A stretch of DNA of 64,000 nucleotides, taken from contig JBBRLL010000010.1 of assembly GCA_038231395.1 (NCBI GenBank), positions 1 through 64,000 on the forward strand, given 5' to 3'. Made by a program: the position numbers and the translations under genes. The notes under the pieces were generated by a model that worked only from the letters and a program-made list of their open reading frames with translations, had not been told where the DNA came from and did not search any database. Source of the DNA: Stagnihabitans sp038231395 (GTDB lineage: Bacteria; Pseudomonadota; Alphaproteobacteria; Rhodobacterales; Rhodobacteraceae). Shown in pieces: positions 27,287 through 37,176 of this stretch; position 1 is the stretch's first letter, and each line of letters starts with the position of its first letter.

Positions 27287-28693
27287 TCAGTTGCCCTCCG
27301 CGCCCTTCACGATCAGAATTTCAATGCGGCGGTTGGCAGCGCGGCCGACTTTGGTCTTGTTGTCACCGATCGGGTCCTTTTCGCCATGACCTTCCGCGAT
27401 CAGCCGGGCCGGGTCGCCGACCAAGGGCACGATCATCTTCATCACCGCATCGGCACGGGCCTGACTTAACGCGGTATTGTCCTTGAAGCGACCGCCGCCC
27501 AGGGGAGAGCTGTCTGAATAACCGGCCACGACGATATGGCCCTTTTCATCCTTCAACGCCGTGCCCACCCGCGTCACAATGGCGGTATAATCCTTGGAAA
27601 GCTGGTCAGAGCCAGAGGCGAACATGCCAGCCCCCTGCAAACGCACTTCCACCGTATTGCCCTGCGTCAGCACGGCCACGGTGCCGGCTTTGACCTCTGG
27701 GGCCAGAAACGACGACAGCTGCGCCAGCTTGTCGATGTCTTGTTTGGGCGGCTCGGGTGGCGGGGGCGGCGGCGCACGGCGCAACAGACTTGGCGGAATC
27801 CCGGTGTCGATGCTGGAAATCTGGGTCAGCACGGCATCGCTGCGCTGGCCAAGGAAATAGCTGAAGCCCGCGAAGGCGATGGCCAGAATGGTTGCGGTGG
27901 CGCCGATGGCAAACCACACCCATTTCCACGCCGACAGGATTTGATAGGGCCGCAGCACACCTTTCCACCGCGGGGAAAGGTCGCGCTCGAACTCTCCTCT
28001 TTGACCACGGATGATGCGGGCGAGCGCGTTGCGGATCTGCAAGTGCTTGTCCTGCCCGCCGTTTTCGACGCGCAGACGCCCCTCAAAGCCAAGCGACAGG
28101 CACATGTACAGAAATTCCAGAAGGTCGATGTTAGTACCGGGGTCTTGCTCCAACCGTGCAAGCAGATCAAAGAAGCGGTCGCCGCCCACGGTTTCGCGGT
28201 GAAAGGTGCCGACCATCGACTGCATCGCCCACGACGATTGCTCGCCCCACGGCGTGTTCAAAACCACATCGTCCAGGGTGGCGCACAGGGCATAGCGGGC
28301 AACTTTGACCTTCTGCGCATCCTCACCCGCCTTCAGGGCTGCGTTTTCAAAAGACCGCACTTCGGCCATCACCGACTGGCGCAGCTTTTCGGGGTCCATG
28401 TGCTGGGCGCGGTTGCGGATACGGCTGACCAGCGACAACAGCGGCGTCGCAATTGCCACCAGCTGATTGACGCCAGTTATGGCTATCGCATTGGCATCAT
28501 TTGAGGTTTTCAGCGCGGCAGAGGGCACACCCGTTGCAGGCGACGGCTCACTGGGGGCAGCGGAGGTGTAGGACTGCCCCCCCCCTCCACCAGTGGCAGG
28601 CGCAGGCGTGGCGGGCCGTTTGCCACCCGGATTGGGGCGGATCACCGTGCGCTCGTTGTCGTCGGGCTCGGCAAAGGGGTCGTTATTGGCCAT
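27287..28693 (-). CDS. tssL: T6SS protein TssL (DotU) with C-terminal OmpA domain
   Basis: 468 residues. A Pro/Gly-rich N-terminus, a DotU cytoplasmic domain (about 75-265: KVARYALCATLDDVVLNTPWG, EFLYMCLSLGFEGR), a membrane helix (about 270-297) and a periplasmic OmpA-like peptidoglycan-binding domain (about 340-468: VAGYSDSSPLGGG..., NRRIEILIV). This is the specialised TssL form that anchors the channel in the cell wall itself. Confidence 0.96.
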   Translation of the reverse strand: MANNDPFAEPDDNERTVIRPNPGGKRPATPAPATGGGGGQSYTSAAPSEPSPATGVPSAALKTSNDANAIAITGVNQLVAIATPLLSLVSRIRNRAQHMDPEKLRQSVMAEVRSFENAALKAGEDAQKVKVARYALCATLDDVVLNTPWGEQSSWAMQSMVGTFHRETVGGDRFFDLLARLEQDPGTNIDLLEFLYMCLSLGFEGRLRVENGGQDKHLQIRNALARIIRGQRGEFERDLSPRWKGVLRPYQILSAWKWVWFAIGATATILAIAFAGFSYFLGQRSDAVLTQISSIDTGIPPSLLRRAPPPPPPEPPKQDIDKLAQLSSFLAPEVKAGTVAVLTQGNTVEVRLQGAGMFASGSDQLSKDYTAIVTRVGTALKDEKGHIVVAGYSDSSPLGGGRFKDNTALSQARADAVMKMIVPLVGDPARLIAEGHGEKDPIGDNKTKVGRAANRRIEILIVKGAEGN

Positions 28694-28711
28694 CGTCGTC
28701 TCCCGTCCGGC

Positions 28712-30052
28712 TTACGCTTGCCGGATCGCCCACAATTCCATCGTAAGGCCCGGATAATCGCCCGACACATGCACCGCGATCCCGCCCGAGGTCGTCATTT
28801 TCGCCCAATAAGGGCTGGCTTCCTCAAGCTGGAAATACACAACCCCGGCGTGATAAGGAATTTGGCGCGGTGCCACCGGCAAGGGCCGCAGACCAATCCC
28901 CGGCAGGGCAGAGTTCACCAAAGGCCGGATCTCCTCCACCGGGCCGATCTTGACCTGCCCTGCGAAATGCCGCCGCACGGTTTCGTCCGGGATGTCGGCC
29001 TTGACGGCCAAAACAAAGCCCGCGGTGGACAACAGTTTGCGATCCGCAATCAGACCGACCGAGATGCCATACTTGCGCGGCTCCAGCGGGATCGAGACGG
29101 CGGTGGTTTCCAGAACCGCCGAAAGGTACTGCCGCAGCACCCGAACCAAGGGTGCAAAGCTGCGGGTCAGGTCATCGTGGCGATAAGCCGGGATGTCGGG
29201 CGCGCGCTTGTCTGATGCCATGAAGGTTGCAAGCTCCCCCGCCAGCTTGGCACATTCGGCAAAAAAATCAGCAGGGTGAAGGTTTTCGATGGTGCCCAGA
29301 TGGCGGATCAGCGGCAAGGTTCGGTTGCAGACCATCAGCAGCAGAAAATCCTGAATCTCCGCCACGCCGCGTGTCGCACCGCCATCGGACAGACGGCCTG
29401 CCAAAGCGGTGACGCGGTGGTTCAACAGCCCTTCCAACTCGCGCAGGAACGACGCCAAGGGGAAGGCCGCGCGCACGTCAAGCGACGAGGGGATGAAGGC
29501 CGTGTCCAGAACCACCTCCCGGTCCGGGCGCACCTCGATGATGCGGGCGATGGGGATGGCCAGCTTGTCGGCCATGTCGTCAAGGGCCAAAGCGAATTGC
29601 AGGCGCATCTTGCCGACGCCAAGGGTCACGGCCTTGCGGTCCATGCTCATGGTGTCGGTCACCTCAACTTCCGCAGGGCGCAGACGACTGGCGGATTGTT
29701 CGGCGCCGGTCAGGTCAACTTCCTGCGCACCCTGCCGCCGCTGCGGCACCGTCAGCATCACCACGCAGTCCTTGACGTTGGGCGGCACCTCCAGTGCGGG
29801 CGGGTGATCTTCGGCTTGTGGCACCCGGAACACCGCGCCATCCTGCGTCAGCCCCGACACCGATTTGAGGGCGATCTGTCCGATTTTCAGCGCCGCATCG
29901 TCCAGTTCCAGCGCCGAAATCCCCCAGGCATAGGGTGTCACCCGACGGGCGAGGCCGGCAATCAGCGCCTCGGTATAGCGGTCGGCCTGCTGGAAGTGGT
30001 GGGGTTGAAGGAACAGGCCTTCGGTCCACAATACTTTGCTGTCCCAGGACAA
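28712..30052 (-). CDS. tssK: T6SS baseplate protein TssK
   Basis: 446 residues. Matches TssK by its N-terminus KVLWTEGLFLQPHHFQQADRY, the LARRVTPYAWGI segment and the C-terminal YFQLEEASPYWAKM...ELWAIR. It connects the baseplate (TssE/F/G) to the TssL-TssM membrane complex. It lies 18 nt upstream of tssL and about 115 nt after tagH. Confidence 0.96.
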   Translation of the reverse strand: MSWDSKVLWTEGLFLQPHHFQQADRYTEALIAGLARRVTPYAWGISALELDDAALKIGQIALKSVSGLTQDGAVFRVPQAEDHPPALEVPPNVKDCVVMLTVPQRRQGAQEVDLTGAEQSASRLRPAEVEVTDTMSMDRKAVTLGVGKMRLQFALALDDMADKLAIPIARIIEVRPDREVVLDTAFIPSSLDVRAAFPLASFLRELEGLLNHRVTALAGRLSDGGATRGVAEIQDFLLLMVCNRTLPLIRHLGTIENLHPADFFAECAKLAGELATFMASDKRAPDIPAYRHDDLTRSFAPLVRVLRQYLSAVLETTAVSIPLEPRKYGISVGLIADRKLLSTAGFVLAVKADIPDETVRRHFAGQVKIGPVEEIRPLVNSALPGIGLRPLPVAPRQIPYHAGVVYFQLEEASPYWAKMTTSGGIAVHVSGDYPGLTMELWAIRQA

Positions 30053-30167
30053 TGTCGTCTCCTTCTTTCCCGGATCGGTTCCGGCACGTTCAATCGCCGG
30101 AACCGATCCAGCCGTTTTCCTGTGTCACAGATCAGGCAGGACAACCGGTCCCCGATCTGCGTACCCC

Positions 30168-32039
30168 TCAGCCACCGCTGCGGGCTTTGGCATCTTTCAA
30201 CCGGGCGAGTTGGGCCCGGTAGGCTTGCGAAAACTCCTTGGCGAACAGCTCGTGAAAGTCGTTTTCGGCCTGACTGCTGATGTCAGCATACATGGCTTCG
30301 TAGGTTTCCCAATACTGGGCTTTGCGGTTTTTGAGGAAACCACCAAAGCCGCCCTTCGCCTCGATTTTCGTGGTCAGACTGGCCGGGTTCAGCTTGGCCA
30401 GAACGCCTTTCAGCGCCGCCTCCATCCCGGTCATCATGGCGATTTCGTGGGCCTTGATGTCTTCCAGCGCTTGCAGGGCTGCGGCTTCGGCGGGCAGGTA
30501 GCCGCGCGCCGTGGGTTTGACCATCGCCTCGATCGCCTGTTCGGGGGTGACCGAGAATTTGAGGGGGTTGTTGCCGCCGACATTGACCATCGTCTGCTCT
30601 ATCCGGAATTCGGATTTGATCGAAGTGCGGGTCATCAGAATTTCGCGCAGGCCGGTGATCATGGATTTGAGCGTGCGGCCAAGCCGGGCCATGGTGTCCG
30701 GCAATTCGGCGTCGGTGATGCGGATGTCTTCGGCGCCCACTGCCATTAAAAAGGCGCGGGCGGCGTCGGCGTTGGTGACCGGGCCAGAAACCGTAGCGGC
30801 GGCCTGACTGATGACCGGCAGAGGCACCACCTCCACCACGGCCGATTGCGCGGGCACGGCGGTGTTGCGCGACGGGCGGTTGGGATCGGTGGCGAAGGGG
30901 TCAAACGGCGCGGCCGTTGTGGGCTGATCGGTGGCCAAGGCGTCATCGCCCTGAGGGATCGGGGGTGCTGACTGCGCATCCTCGGTCTGCGGAGCAAAGA
31001 TGTCAGGTGTGGTCTGCACGGCAACGGGTGGGGCCTTGAGCGTCAGAACCGCCGGATCGGTGGGCACTGATAACGGCAACTCAAGGAAATCATCCTCAGG
31101 GATCGCAGCGGGTATGGCTGCAGCAGAGTTGGGTGCGGCTATCGGGCCCCCAAAACTGACGTCCACAGCAGGCACCACACTGGCAGGTGGCAATGGCGTC
31201 GCGGGCGCGTCAAACATATCATCGTCAGGAATAGCGGCACTTCGCGCGGCGGGGGCGTGGCTGTAAACGTCCGCATTGGCAGGCAGCGGCATTTGCGGCT
31301 TGGCCTTGCTCTGCGGCGTCGGGGCCAGAAGATCATCCCAGTCGTCCGGGATCACCGATTTGGCCGTTGAGGTCTGCGCGGGCCGAAAGTTGTCGGTGAT
31401 CGAGGCGGAATGGTCGCGCATCGCAGGGCCAGAGGGCAGGTCGCGGCGCGGTGCCAGCAACGGGCCGTCATCGCCCAAGGGCGGCAGCAGGTCAACCGGC
31501 TCTTGCATTTTTCGGAACTGGCTTGGCCCGGTGGGTTTTGATCCGCCCAGCAGGCCGTCAAGAAAATCGCCGCCGGGGCCAGCATCATCCAACAGTTTGT
31601 AAGGGTCAGGCGCGGATTTGGCGTTGCCAAAAGAAGCGCGCTCCTCCGGCAAAGGGGCCAGCGGCTCTCCAAACGAAGCCCGCTCTCCCAAAACCGGGGG
31701 AGCTTGGTCGGAGTAGGCGCGCGACGCGGTAATCTCCACCGCAAACTCGTAAGGCCCCATGATCAGCACATCGCCGTCGTTGATCGGCGTGGCGATCCGG
31801 CCCAAGGCCACCTTGCCGTAGTTCAGAAAGGTCCCGTTCGTGGAAAAATCGACCACGACGACCGAACCGTTGTGGTTTTCAATCACGCAATGGGTTTTGG
31901 AGATCATGCGGTCCGGGTCAGGCAAAACCACGTCATTCTCCGGCCCGCGCCCGATGGTCAGGCTGGGACCGCGCATGGTTATGGGATGCCCGTCGCCCGG
32001 CACCGCCCCCGAAGATTGAAACCGCAAGGTTACCGCCAT
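30168..32039 (-). CDS. tagH: FHA-domain T6SS regulator TagH (Fha)
   Basis: 623 residues. The N-terminal FHA phosphothreonine-binding domain (about 22-95) has LTIGRGPENDVVLPD, ISKTHCVIE and FSTNGTFLNYGK. A long disordered Pro/Ala/Asp middle (about 130-430) separates it from the conserved type VI Fha C-terminal domain (about 430-610: AFLMAVGAED, FRIEQTMVNVGGNNPLKF, AKEFSQAYRAQLA). It is the expected substrate and reader of PpkA phosphorylation. Confidence 0.94.
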   Translation of the reverse strand: MAVTLRFQSSGAVPGDGHPITMRGPSLTIGRGPENDVVLPDPDRMISKTHCVIENHNGSVVVVDFSTNGTFLNYGKVALGRIATPINDGDVLIMGPYEFAVEITASRAYSDQAPPVLGERASFGEPLAPLPEERASFGNAKSAPDPYKLLDDAGPGGDFLDGLLGGSKPTGPSQFRKMQEPVDLLPPLGDDGPLLAPRRDLPSGPAMRDHSASITDNFRPAQTSTAKSVIPDDWDDLLAPTPQSKAKPQMPLPANADVYSHAPAARSAAIPDDDMFDAPATPLPPASVVPAVDVSFGGPIAAPNSAAAIPAAIPEDDFLELPLSVPTDPAVLTLKAPPVAVQTTPDIFAPQTEDAQSAPPIPQGDDALATDQPTTAAPFDPFATDPNRPSRNTAVPAQSAVVEVVPLPVISQAAATVSGPVTNADAARAFLMAVGAEDIRITDAELPDTMARLGRTLKSMITGLREILMTRTSIKSEFRIEQTMVNVGGNNPLKFSVTPEQAIEAMVKPTARGYLPAEAAALQALEDIKAHEIAMMTGMEAALKGVLAKLNPASLTTKIEAKGGFGGFLKNRKAQYWETYEAMYADISSQAENDFHELFAKEFSQAYRAQLARLKDAKARSGG

Positions 32040-32066
32040 CTTCCCCTCAACCGAACCGCCCTCATC

Positions 32067-32354
32067 CTATCCAATCAACACAGTCGGCGCGCCAAGGACA
32101 ATCGCCCCGCCATGCCCGGTCATATCGCCCAACCGCGCGGCAGGCATGCCCCCCACCAGCACGGTAACCGACCCCATGGCAATCACATCCGGCGGGCCGA
32201 CACAGACGCACATATTGCCGACCTGCGCCTGTGGCAAACAGCAGGTCAACACCGTAAAGCACCCCAAGGCAATCGGCCCGCCAACATGGGGCACCAGTAC
32301 CGTCACCAACGGGCAGACATGCATGTCAGAGATGCGGGCGGCTGGCATTCCCAT
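32067..32354 (-). CDS. PAAR-domain spike-tip protein
   Basis: 95 residues consisting of a PAAR domain only. The diagnostic PAAR tetrapeptide occurs twice (MPAARISDMHVCP at the N-terminus and GMPAARLGDMTGH near the C-terminus), with His/Cys residues suited to metal binding at the tip. PAAR proteins sharpen the VgrG spike and can carry effectors; no extra toxin domain is fused here. It starts 1-2 nt after the upstream accessory gene and is part of the vgrG-accessory-PAAR set. Confidence 0.93.
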   Translation of the reverse strand: MGMPAARISDMHVCPLVTVLVPHVGGPIALGCFTVLTCCLPQAQVGNMCVCVGPPDVIAMGSVTVLVGGMPAARLGDMTGHGGAIVLGAPTVLIG

Positions 32355-32355
32355 C

Positions 32356-32958
32356 TTAAGCGCCTTCCTTGGTCATGGCAGCCTCTACCCGGCCAGAGCC
32401 GCCACGGGCGATGTCCAAAGCGCGGTCAATCATCAGACCCGCCGCCTCGTTGAGCATTTTTCCCGACCGCGCGATGGCCACGATGTTCATGGCAAAGGCC
32501 GACACCTCAGCGCCACCCGGCGGTGCGGGATGTTGCGCCAGATCGCCCGGCCCCAGCGTGCCGTCATGAAACTGCACGGCCATGGCACAATGCTTGGTGT
32601 CATCCTTCATGCCAGCGTGCTGCACGGCATGGTGGGCAATCGCGCGGTTTTCTTCCGACGGTTTGAACACCCAAGCCTCAGCCGCAGCCAGGGGTGGCGG
32701 CACTTTGGCCCCCGGCGGCAGCAAATCACGGGCGGCAAGACAGCACCACCACACCCGTTCCCGCGCCGGCAAGGCAATCGACAACAGGCGCATGATGTCA
32801 ATCAGCGCGCCCTTCTGGTCCAGTTCGCGCAGCACGACATCAACCGGGGCTGAGGCAGGAGCGGTGATTTCCGTTTCAAGTTCCGCGTTCGCATTGGCCA
32901 ACAACCGGGCCGCTGGCTGCTTGATCAGCTTGACGAGGTCGGAATAACGATCATTCAT
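32356..32958 (-). CDS. T6SS accessory protein between vgrG and PAAR (DUF6931-like)
   Basis: 200 residues, helical and cytoplasmic, with GALIDIMRLLSIALPARERVWWCCLAARD and a C-terminal SAFAMNIVAIARSGKM...IDRALDIARGG. I associate it with the DUF6931-type proteins that accompany VgrG/PAAR genes in alphaproteobacteria, but without a database search that assignment is tentative. Position between vgrG (11 nt upstream) and PAAR suggests a loading adaptor or chaperone for the spike. Confidence 0.7.
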   Translation of the reverse strand: MNDRYSDLVKLIKQPAARLLANANAELETEITAPASAPVDVVLRELDQKGALIDIMRLLSIALPARERVWWCCLAARDLLPPGAKVPPPLAAAEAWVFKPSEENRAIAHHAVQHAGMKDDTKHCAMAVQFHDGTLGPGDLAQHPAPPGGAEVSAFAMNIVAIARSGKMLNEAAGLMIDRALDIARGGSGRVEAAMTKEGA

Positions 32959-32969
32959 TTTCCATCCCC

Positions 32970-35114
32970 TCAGTTGATCATCGTGATGCCGCCGTTAAGC
33001 GTCAGCATCGCTGAACCCTTGACGGAGGTCATCAGACCTTTGACTTCGGTTTGTATCTGGCCGTCGACACTTATCATCATGCCCTTGATCGTGACACCCA
33101 TCTGATCAATCTTGATCGAGCTTTGCCCCACCTTCAACTCGATGGACTGCATCGCTTCGATCTCGATCTTGCCAAGGGCGGCCTTGACGGCAATGTTGCC
33201 CAGATCAACAGCGGTGGATTGGTTGCCCATCGACACCTTGGTTTCCATGTTGCCTTTCGAAACCTCTGTGGACTTGTCGCCGGTTGCGACCTTTTCGGTC
33301 AGGTTCCCGGTCTTGATTTCAATGGCGGTGTCGCCGGTGACGGTGTGGGTTGATTTGCCATCGATGGTCGTCGTCTCGTCGGTCTTGATGGTGGTCACAC
33401 GGCTGCCGGTTTCCACCGTTAGCTTCAGATCGCCCATTTTCACCACTTCGGTCTTGTTCTGATAGACCGTCTCGGTCAGGTTGCCCGCGTCCTTTTTCTC
33501 CATGCCAATCGTGATTTCGGCATTGTTCTTTATCAGCTGTTTGTAATCCTTTTCCGACTGGAAAAAGACGCTTTCGCTGCCTTTGGTGTCGTCGAAGGTC
33601 AATTCGTGAAAGCCGCCGCCGCCCTTGGTGGAGTTGGTGCGCAGGCCCAGTTTGTTCATGTCACCGGGCAGGGCGTAGGGCGGCTTGTTGGTGCCGTTAT
33701 AGACCATGCCGGTGCAGATCGGGCGATCAATGTTGCCGCGTTCGAACTGGATGATCACCTCCATCCCGATGCGCGGTACAGCCAGAAAGCCCCAGTCCTT
33801 GCCCGTCCACGGCATGACGGTCCGCACCCAGCACGACGAAGTGTCGTCCAGCTTGCCCAAACGGTCCCAGGGAAACATCACCTTGATGCGACCGTATTCG
33901 TCCGTGTGGATCTCGTCTCCACCGGGTCCGGTCACGATGGCGGTCAAAAGGCTTGGCACTTCGGGCCATTCAACCACCTTCAGCGGACGGAAGGTGGTGC
34001 CACTGGGCATCGCCTCGAACTCCGTCTCAAACTGCGCCATCTGCGGCGGGAATTCGATCTTTTCAGACTGTCGGTTGAGACGGTTCAATTCTGTGCCAAT
34101 CGTGCCGTCGTCAAACCTGATGTAATGCGTGCAGGCCACCACCAGATAGCTGCCCTCAACCTCCGCACGTTCGGGATGTTTAAGGGTGAACTTGGCTCCG
34201 GCCACCACAGCGGGATTGTTGCAAAGCCCGGTCGAGCGCGCCGCACCTGCCGCATGACCATCGGCGAGGTTGCGGGCAAAAAAGCTCTCGCCCTTGTCGG
34301 CAGTCTGGTAGTGGCCGCCCGACTGATACCGTTCCATGTTCTTGTATGAGTGATTGCCCGACGGCACCGCCGACGTGGCCCGAAGGTTTGACGCGGGCTT
34401 GGTGAAGTCATAATCCCACAGCGTCACCTTGCCCGACACCACCTGACCCGCCTCGGACCATTCATAGATCGTATTGTAGTCAGAGCGCATGGTGTTTGAG
34501 ATATTGGCCACGGTGAAGCTGACGTCGCCTGCGTCATCATGGGCGGTCAGACTGTCGGCCATCACCAGTTTTTCGACGCTGCCGGAATGGTCGAAGTAGT
34601 AGTAGATCCCCTCCTCCTCCATCAATCGGCTGACGAAATCGAAGTTGGTCTCGTCGAATTGCACGCAATAGTCGCGGGTGGCATAGGTCGCCGTGGTCTT
34701 GTCGGTGACATCGGTGAACCCAAGATCCGAAAACACCGCCTTGATGACTTCGGGCGCGGTTTTGCCCTGAAAAACCCGGTTTTCTTCGCCAATCGTGGTC
34801 ATCCACAGCCACGGGCGCAGCTCTGCCGCGAAGACATCGCCGCCTCTTTTCAAGCCGACGTCTTCGATCGACACCACGATTCCAGAGAATTTGAAATCCT
34901 GTGCCGTCGTAAGCGTGATCCGTTTGCCCAGAATGGATTTCGGGTCAAAGGTGGTGTTGGTTGCGAAAAACTCCATCCGCATCTCGGAAATCGTTGAAAG
35001 CCGCTCGCGGACACGGGCGCCAAGGCAGATCAGATCAGTGGCGCCGTCGCCGCTGAGCGTGATGTACAGGTTCTCTGTCTGCCGAATAACAATGTCGTCT
35101 ATTACAACCGGCAT
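32970..35114 (-). CDS. vgrG: T6SS spike protein VgrG (TssI)
   Basis: 714 residues. Gp27-like N-terminal region (about 1-370, with VRERLSTISEMRMEFFA and YCVQFDETNFDFVSRLMEEEGIYYYF), gp5-like OB domain (about 385-460: WVRTVMPWTGKDWGFLAVPR), then a regular beta-helix of valine/threonine-rich repeats (about 540-714). No additional enzymatic domain follows the helix. It trimerises as the puncturing spike, capped by the PAAR protein. Confidence 0.96.
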   Translation of the reverse strand: MPVVIDDIVIRQTENLYITLSGDGATDLICLGARVRERLSTISEMRMEFFATNTTFDPKSILGKRITLTTAQDFKFSGIVVSIEDVGLKRGGDVFAAELRPWLWMTTIGEENRVFQGKTAPEVIKAVFSDLGFTDVTDKTTATYATRDYCVQFDETNFDFVSRLMEEEGIYYYFDHSGSVEKLVMADSLTAHDDAGDVSFTVANISNTMRSDYNTIYEWSEAGQVVSGKVTLWDYDFTKPASNLRATSAVPSGNHSYKNMERYQSGGHYQTADKGESFFARNLADGHAAGAARSTGLCNNPAVVAGAKFTLKHPERAEVEGSYLVVACTHYIRFDDGTIGTELNRLNRQSEKIEFPPQMAQFETEFEAMPSGTTFRPLKVVEWPEVPSLLTAIVTGPGGDEIHTDEYGRIKVMFPWDRLGKLDDTSSCWVRTVMPWTGKDWGFLAVPRIGMEVIIQFERGNIDRPICTGMVYNGTNKPPYALPGDMNKLGLRTNSTKGGGGFHELTFDDTKGSESVFFQSEKDYKQLIKNNAEITIGMEKKDAGNLTETVYQNKTEVVKMGDLKLTVETGSRVTTIKTDETTTIDGKSTHTVTGDTAIEIKTGNLTEKVATGDKSTEVSKGNMETKVSMGNQSTAVDLGNIAVKAALGKIEIEAMQSIELKVGQSSIKIDQMGVTIKGMMISVDGQIQTEVKGLMTSVKGSAMLTLNGGITMIN

Positions 35115-35304
35115 ATCGTTTTCACCTCTGTTCAGGCCCCGCCTGCACCCAAGTCGCCAAGCGCACAGCCAAAGCCTGCGCTATTGTTCTACACCTTTAT
35201 GCCTCTGACCGAACGCGATTTTTTGCTGCCCCGTCAAAAAGTCCCGTCTTGTCAGAATTCTAGTCGCATCAAAGCCAACGCGCCGATAGGCGGCACGTCA
35301 TTCC

Positions 35305-37041
35305 TCACAGGCTGGCCATCAGCGCCGCAAGGTCTGCGTCCATTTCGTCTTCCGCCGATGCTGCGGCGGGTGCTGCCTCCGCCGTGACGGGCGCAGAACC
35401 AAAGTCATCGCCAAAACCCGCCAGAAGCGCTGCGAGTTCGTCATCCATCGCGTCAGCCGCCGCAGACACGACGGGCGCATTCTTTGCGGCGTCGGGCACC
35501 GCGTCCACCACCACCCTGACCCGGTCCACCTTGACCTTGGGTTGATGCGGCGGCACGTCAGCCCAGAACCCCAGAACGGTGGTGCCATTCAAGCCCTGAA
35601 ATGACCCTAAGCGAACCTCGTCGCGGCCTTTGACCGAGATCACCGGCATATAGCCGCGCCCGATGGCGGCCTGCGTTTTGGCCTGCGTCAGGTTGCGTTC
35701 GGTGCAGGGCAAGGCCACCTGATCGCCGTAACGGTCCTTGACGAAGTGGTAGGGCATGCCGCCCAAAGACATCACCGATCCAAGGCCCAAAGATGGCCCG
35801 TTCTTGCGAAAACTGCGGGCCAGAAGGATGGTCACCAGCGCCACCGGATTGGCCCAGAGCATGCCCGACAGACCCTCGGTCTGGGTGAACTCCTCAAAAT
35901 CAAACTCGGAGATCGGGTCGGATTTGGCACCGTAAGGGCGGCGCAACAAAAAGCGCGGGCTGGACAGGCCGACATATCCGGCCTCTGGCATGGCGCGCAG
36001 GGTATCCCAGGCCTCGGCCACCAGCGGGTGACGGTCCTTGATGTCGGTGTCCAGAAAGCCGGGGGTGATGGCGGCAAAGAACGGCGCGCGGACATGGGCT
36101 GCCACTTGCGCAATCCGGCCCACCAGTTCGGCATGGGGCGGGGTTTCCTCAAAGGTGTAAAGCCCGCAGATGGCAGAGAAAGGCCCGCGCCCATCCGGCG
36201 TGCTTTCGGCCAGCAACTGGCACAGACCGCTTTCCGACAGGTCATCTTGTGCCGCCATGTCCGCGGCCAGTTCCTCCGCCGAGATGTCATAAAGCACGAT
36301 GTCCAGCTTCTGATCCGTCTCAACCGAGCGGGCGATCAGGTCCAGCATCCGCCATTGTGCTTCGACCGACTGAAACTCCGGATGGTGCAGAACCAGCCGC
36401 ATGGCACCCGCCAAAGCCGCTTCCGCCGCTTCCTGCATCGAGGCGGCATCGGGGTCGGGCAAAGCCTGCACATAGGGCCCGACGATGCGTTGCAACAGGT
36501 CGTCGGTGGAGGATGCCTCGGCCTTGCGCGTTACGTTCCCGCCGACCAATGCCGCAAAATCGCTCAGTTTACGGTCAGACGGCACCGCATTGCCCGCCGA
36601 TTTTCGCGCCGGGGCGCTGATCTTGCGGCCAAATTGTTCGCCCCATTCGGTCAGTTCCGCCATGGCACTTTTCGCCGTAGCCCCTTTGGCCAAGCGCCGT
36701 TTCAGGGCGACCAGTTCGGCAAACATCTCCACCTGACCGAACAATTCATCGGGGTGCAGATCGTCAACCGAAGTCAAGGTCACCTCGATCCCCGCGCCAT
36801 CGCGGCCCACAGGCAGGATCAGGTCGGCGGCAAAGCCTTTGATCACCTTGTCCAGCGTGTCGATGTCCAGCTTGATCGGGCGGCGTGCGGCAAGGTCACG
36901 GCCAATCTCCACCTCGCCCCGCGCCGCACGACCCGAAAAGTCGCCCATCAAAGCGATGCGGAACCGTGTGGGATTGGCGGCATTGACCGGCGCTGCGCCC
37001 ATCGTGCCAAACGACAATTCGATACCAGCTTGAGTTCCCAT
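35305..37041 (-). CDS. Fused TssB-TssC-like sheath paralogue
   Basis: 578 residues. The N-terminal about 165 residues resemble TssB/VipA (RFRIALMGDFSGRA, RRPIKLDIDTLDKVIKGF, DDLHPDELF); residues about 190-500 resemble TssC/VipB (FQSVEAQWRMLDLIARSVE, GPFSAICGLYTFEETPPH, GYVGLSSPRFLLRRPYG, FEEFTQTEGLSGMLWANPVALV). A C-terminal acidic tail carries two similar short motifs, DDELAALLAGF and DADLAALMASL (the last residues). Separate standard tssB and tssC genes exist at 44954-46951, so this is a second, single-chain sheath-like protein. It lies between clpV and vgrG. A role as a sheath cap or regulator is inference. Confidence 0.8.
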   Translation of the reverse strand: MGTQAGIELSFGTMGAAPVNAANPTRFRIALMGDFSGRAARGEVEIGRDLAARRPIKLDIDTLDKVIKGFAADLILPVGRDGAGIEVTLTSVDDLHPDELFGQVEMFAELVALKRRLAKGATAKSAMAELTEWGEQFGRKISAPARKSAGNAVPSDRKLSDFAALVGGNVTRKAEASSTDDLLQRIVGPYVQALPDPDAASMQEAAEAALAGAMRLVLHHPEFQSVEAQWRMLDLIARSVETDQKLDIVLYDISAEELAADMAAQDDLSESGLCQLLAESTPDGRGPFSAICGLYTFEETPPHAELVGRIAQVAAHVRAPFFAAITPGFLDTDIKDRHPLVAEAWDTLRAMPEAGYVGLSSPRFLLRRPYGAKSDPISEFDFEEFTQTEGLSGMLWANPVALVTILLARSFRKNGPSLGLGSVMSLGGMPYHFVKDRYGDQVALPCTERNLTQAKTQAAIGRGYMPVISVKGRDEVRLGSFQGLNGTTVLGFWADVPPHQPKVKVDRVRVVVDAVPDAAKNAPVVSAAADAMDDELAALLAGFGDDFGSAPVTAEAAPAAASAEDEMDADLAALMASL

Positions 37042-37176
37042 ATCCGCTTACCTTTTTGGTCTCTTTGGGGGCCGCACGCAATGCGTCCCGCTTTTTGCGT
37101 CAATCAGATCAACACCGCAGATTTGCGAAGCGCTACCTTTGTCCGCGTCACTGGAAGCGCCCCGTTCATTTCGATA

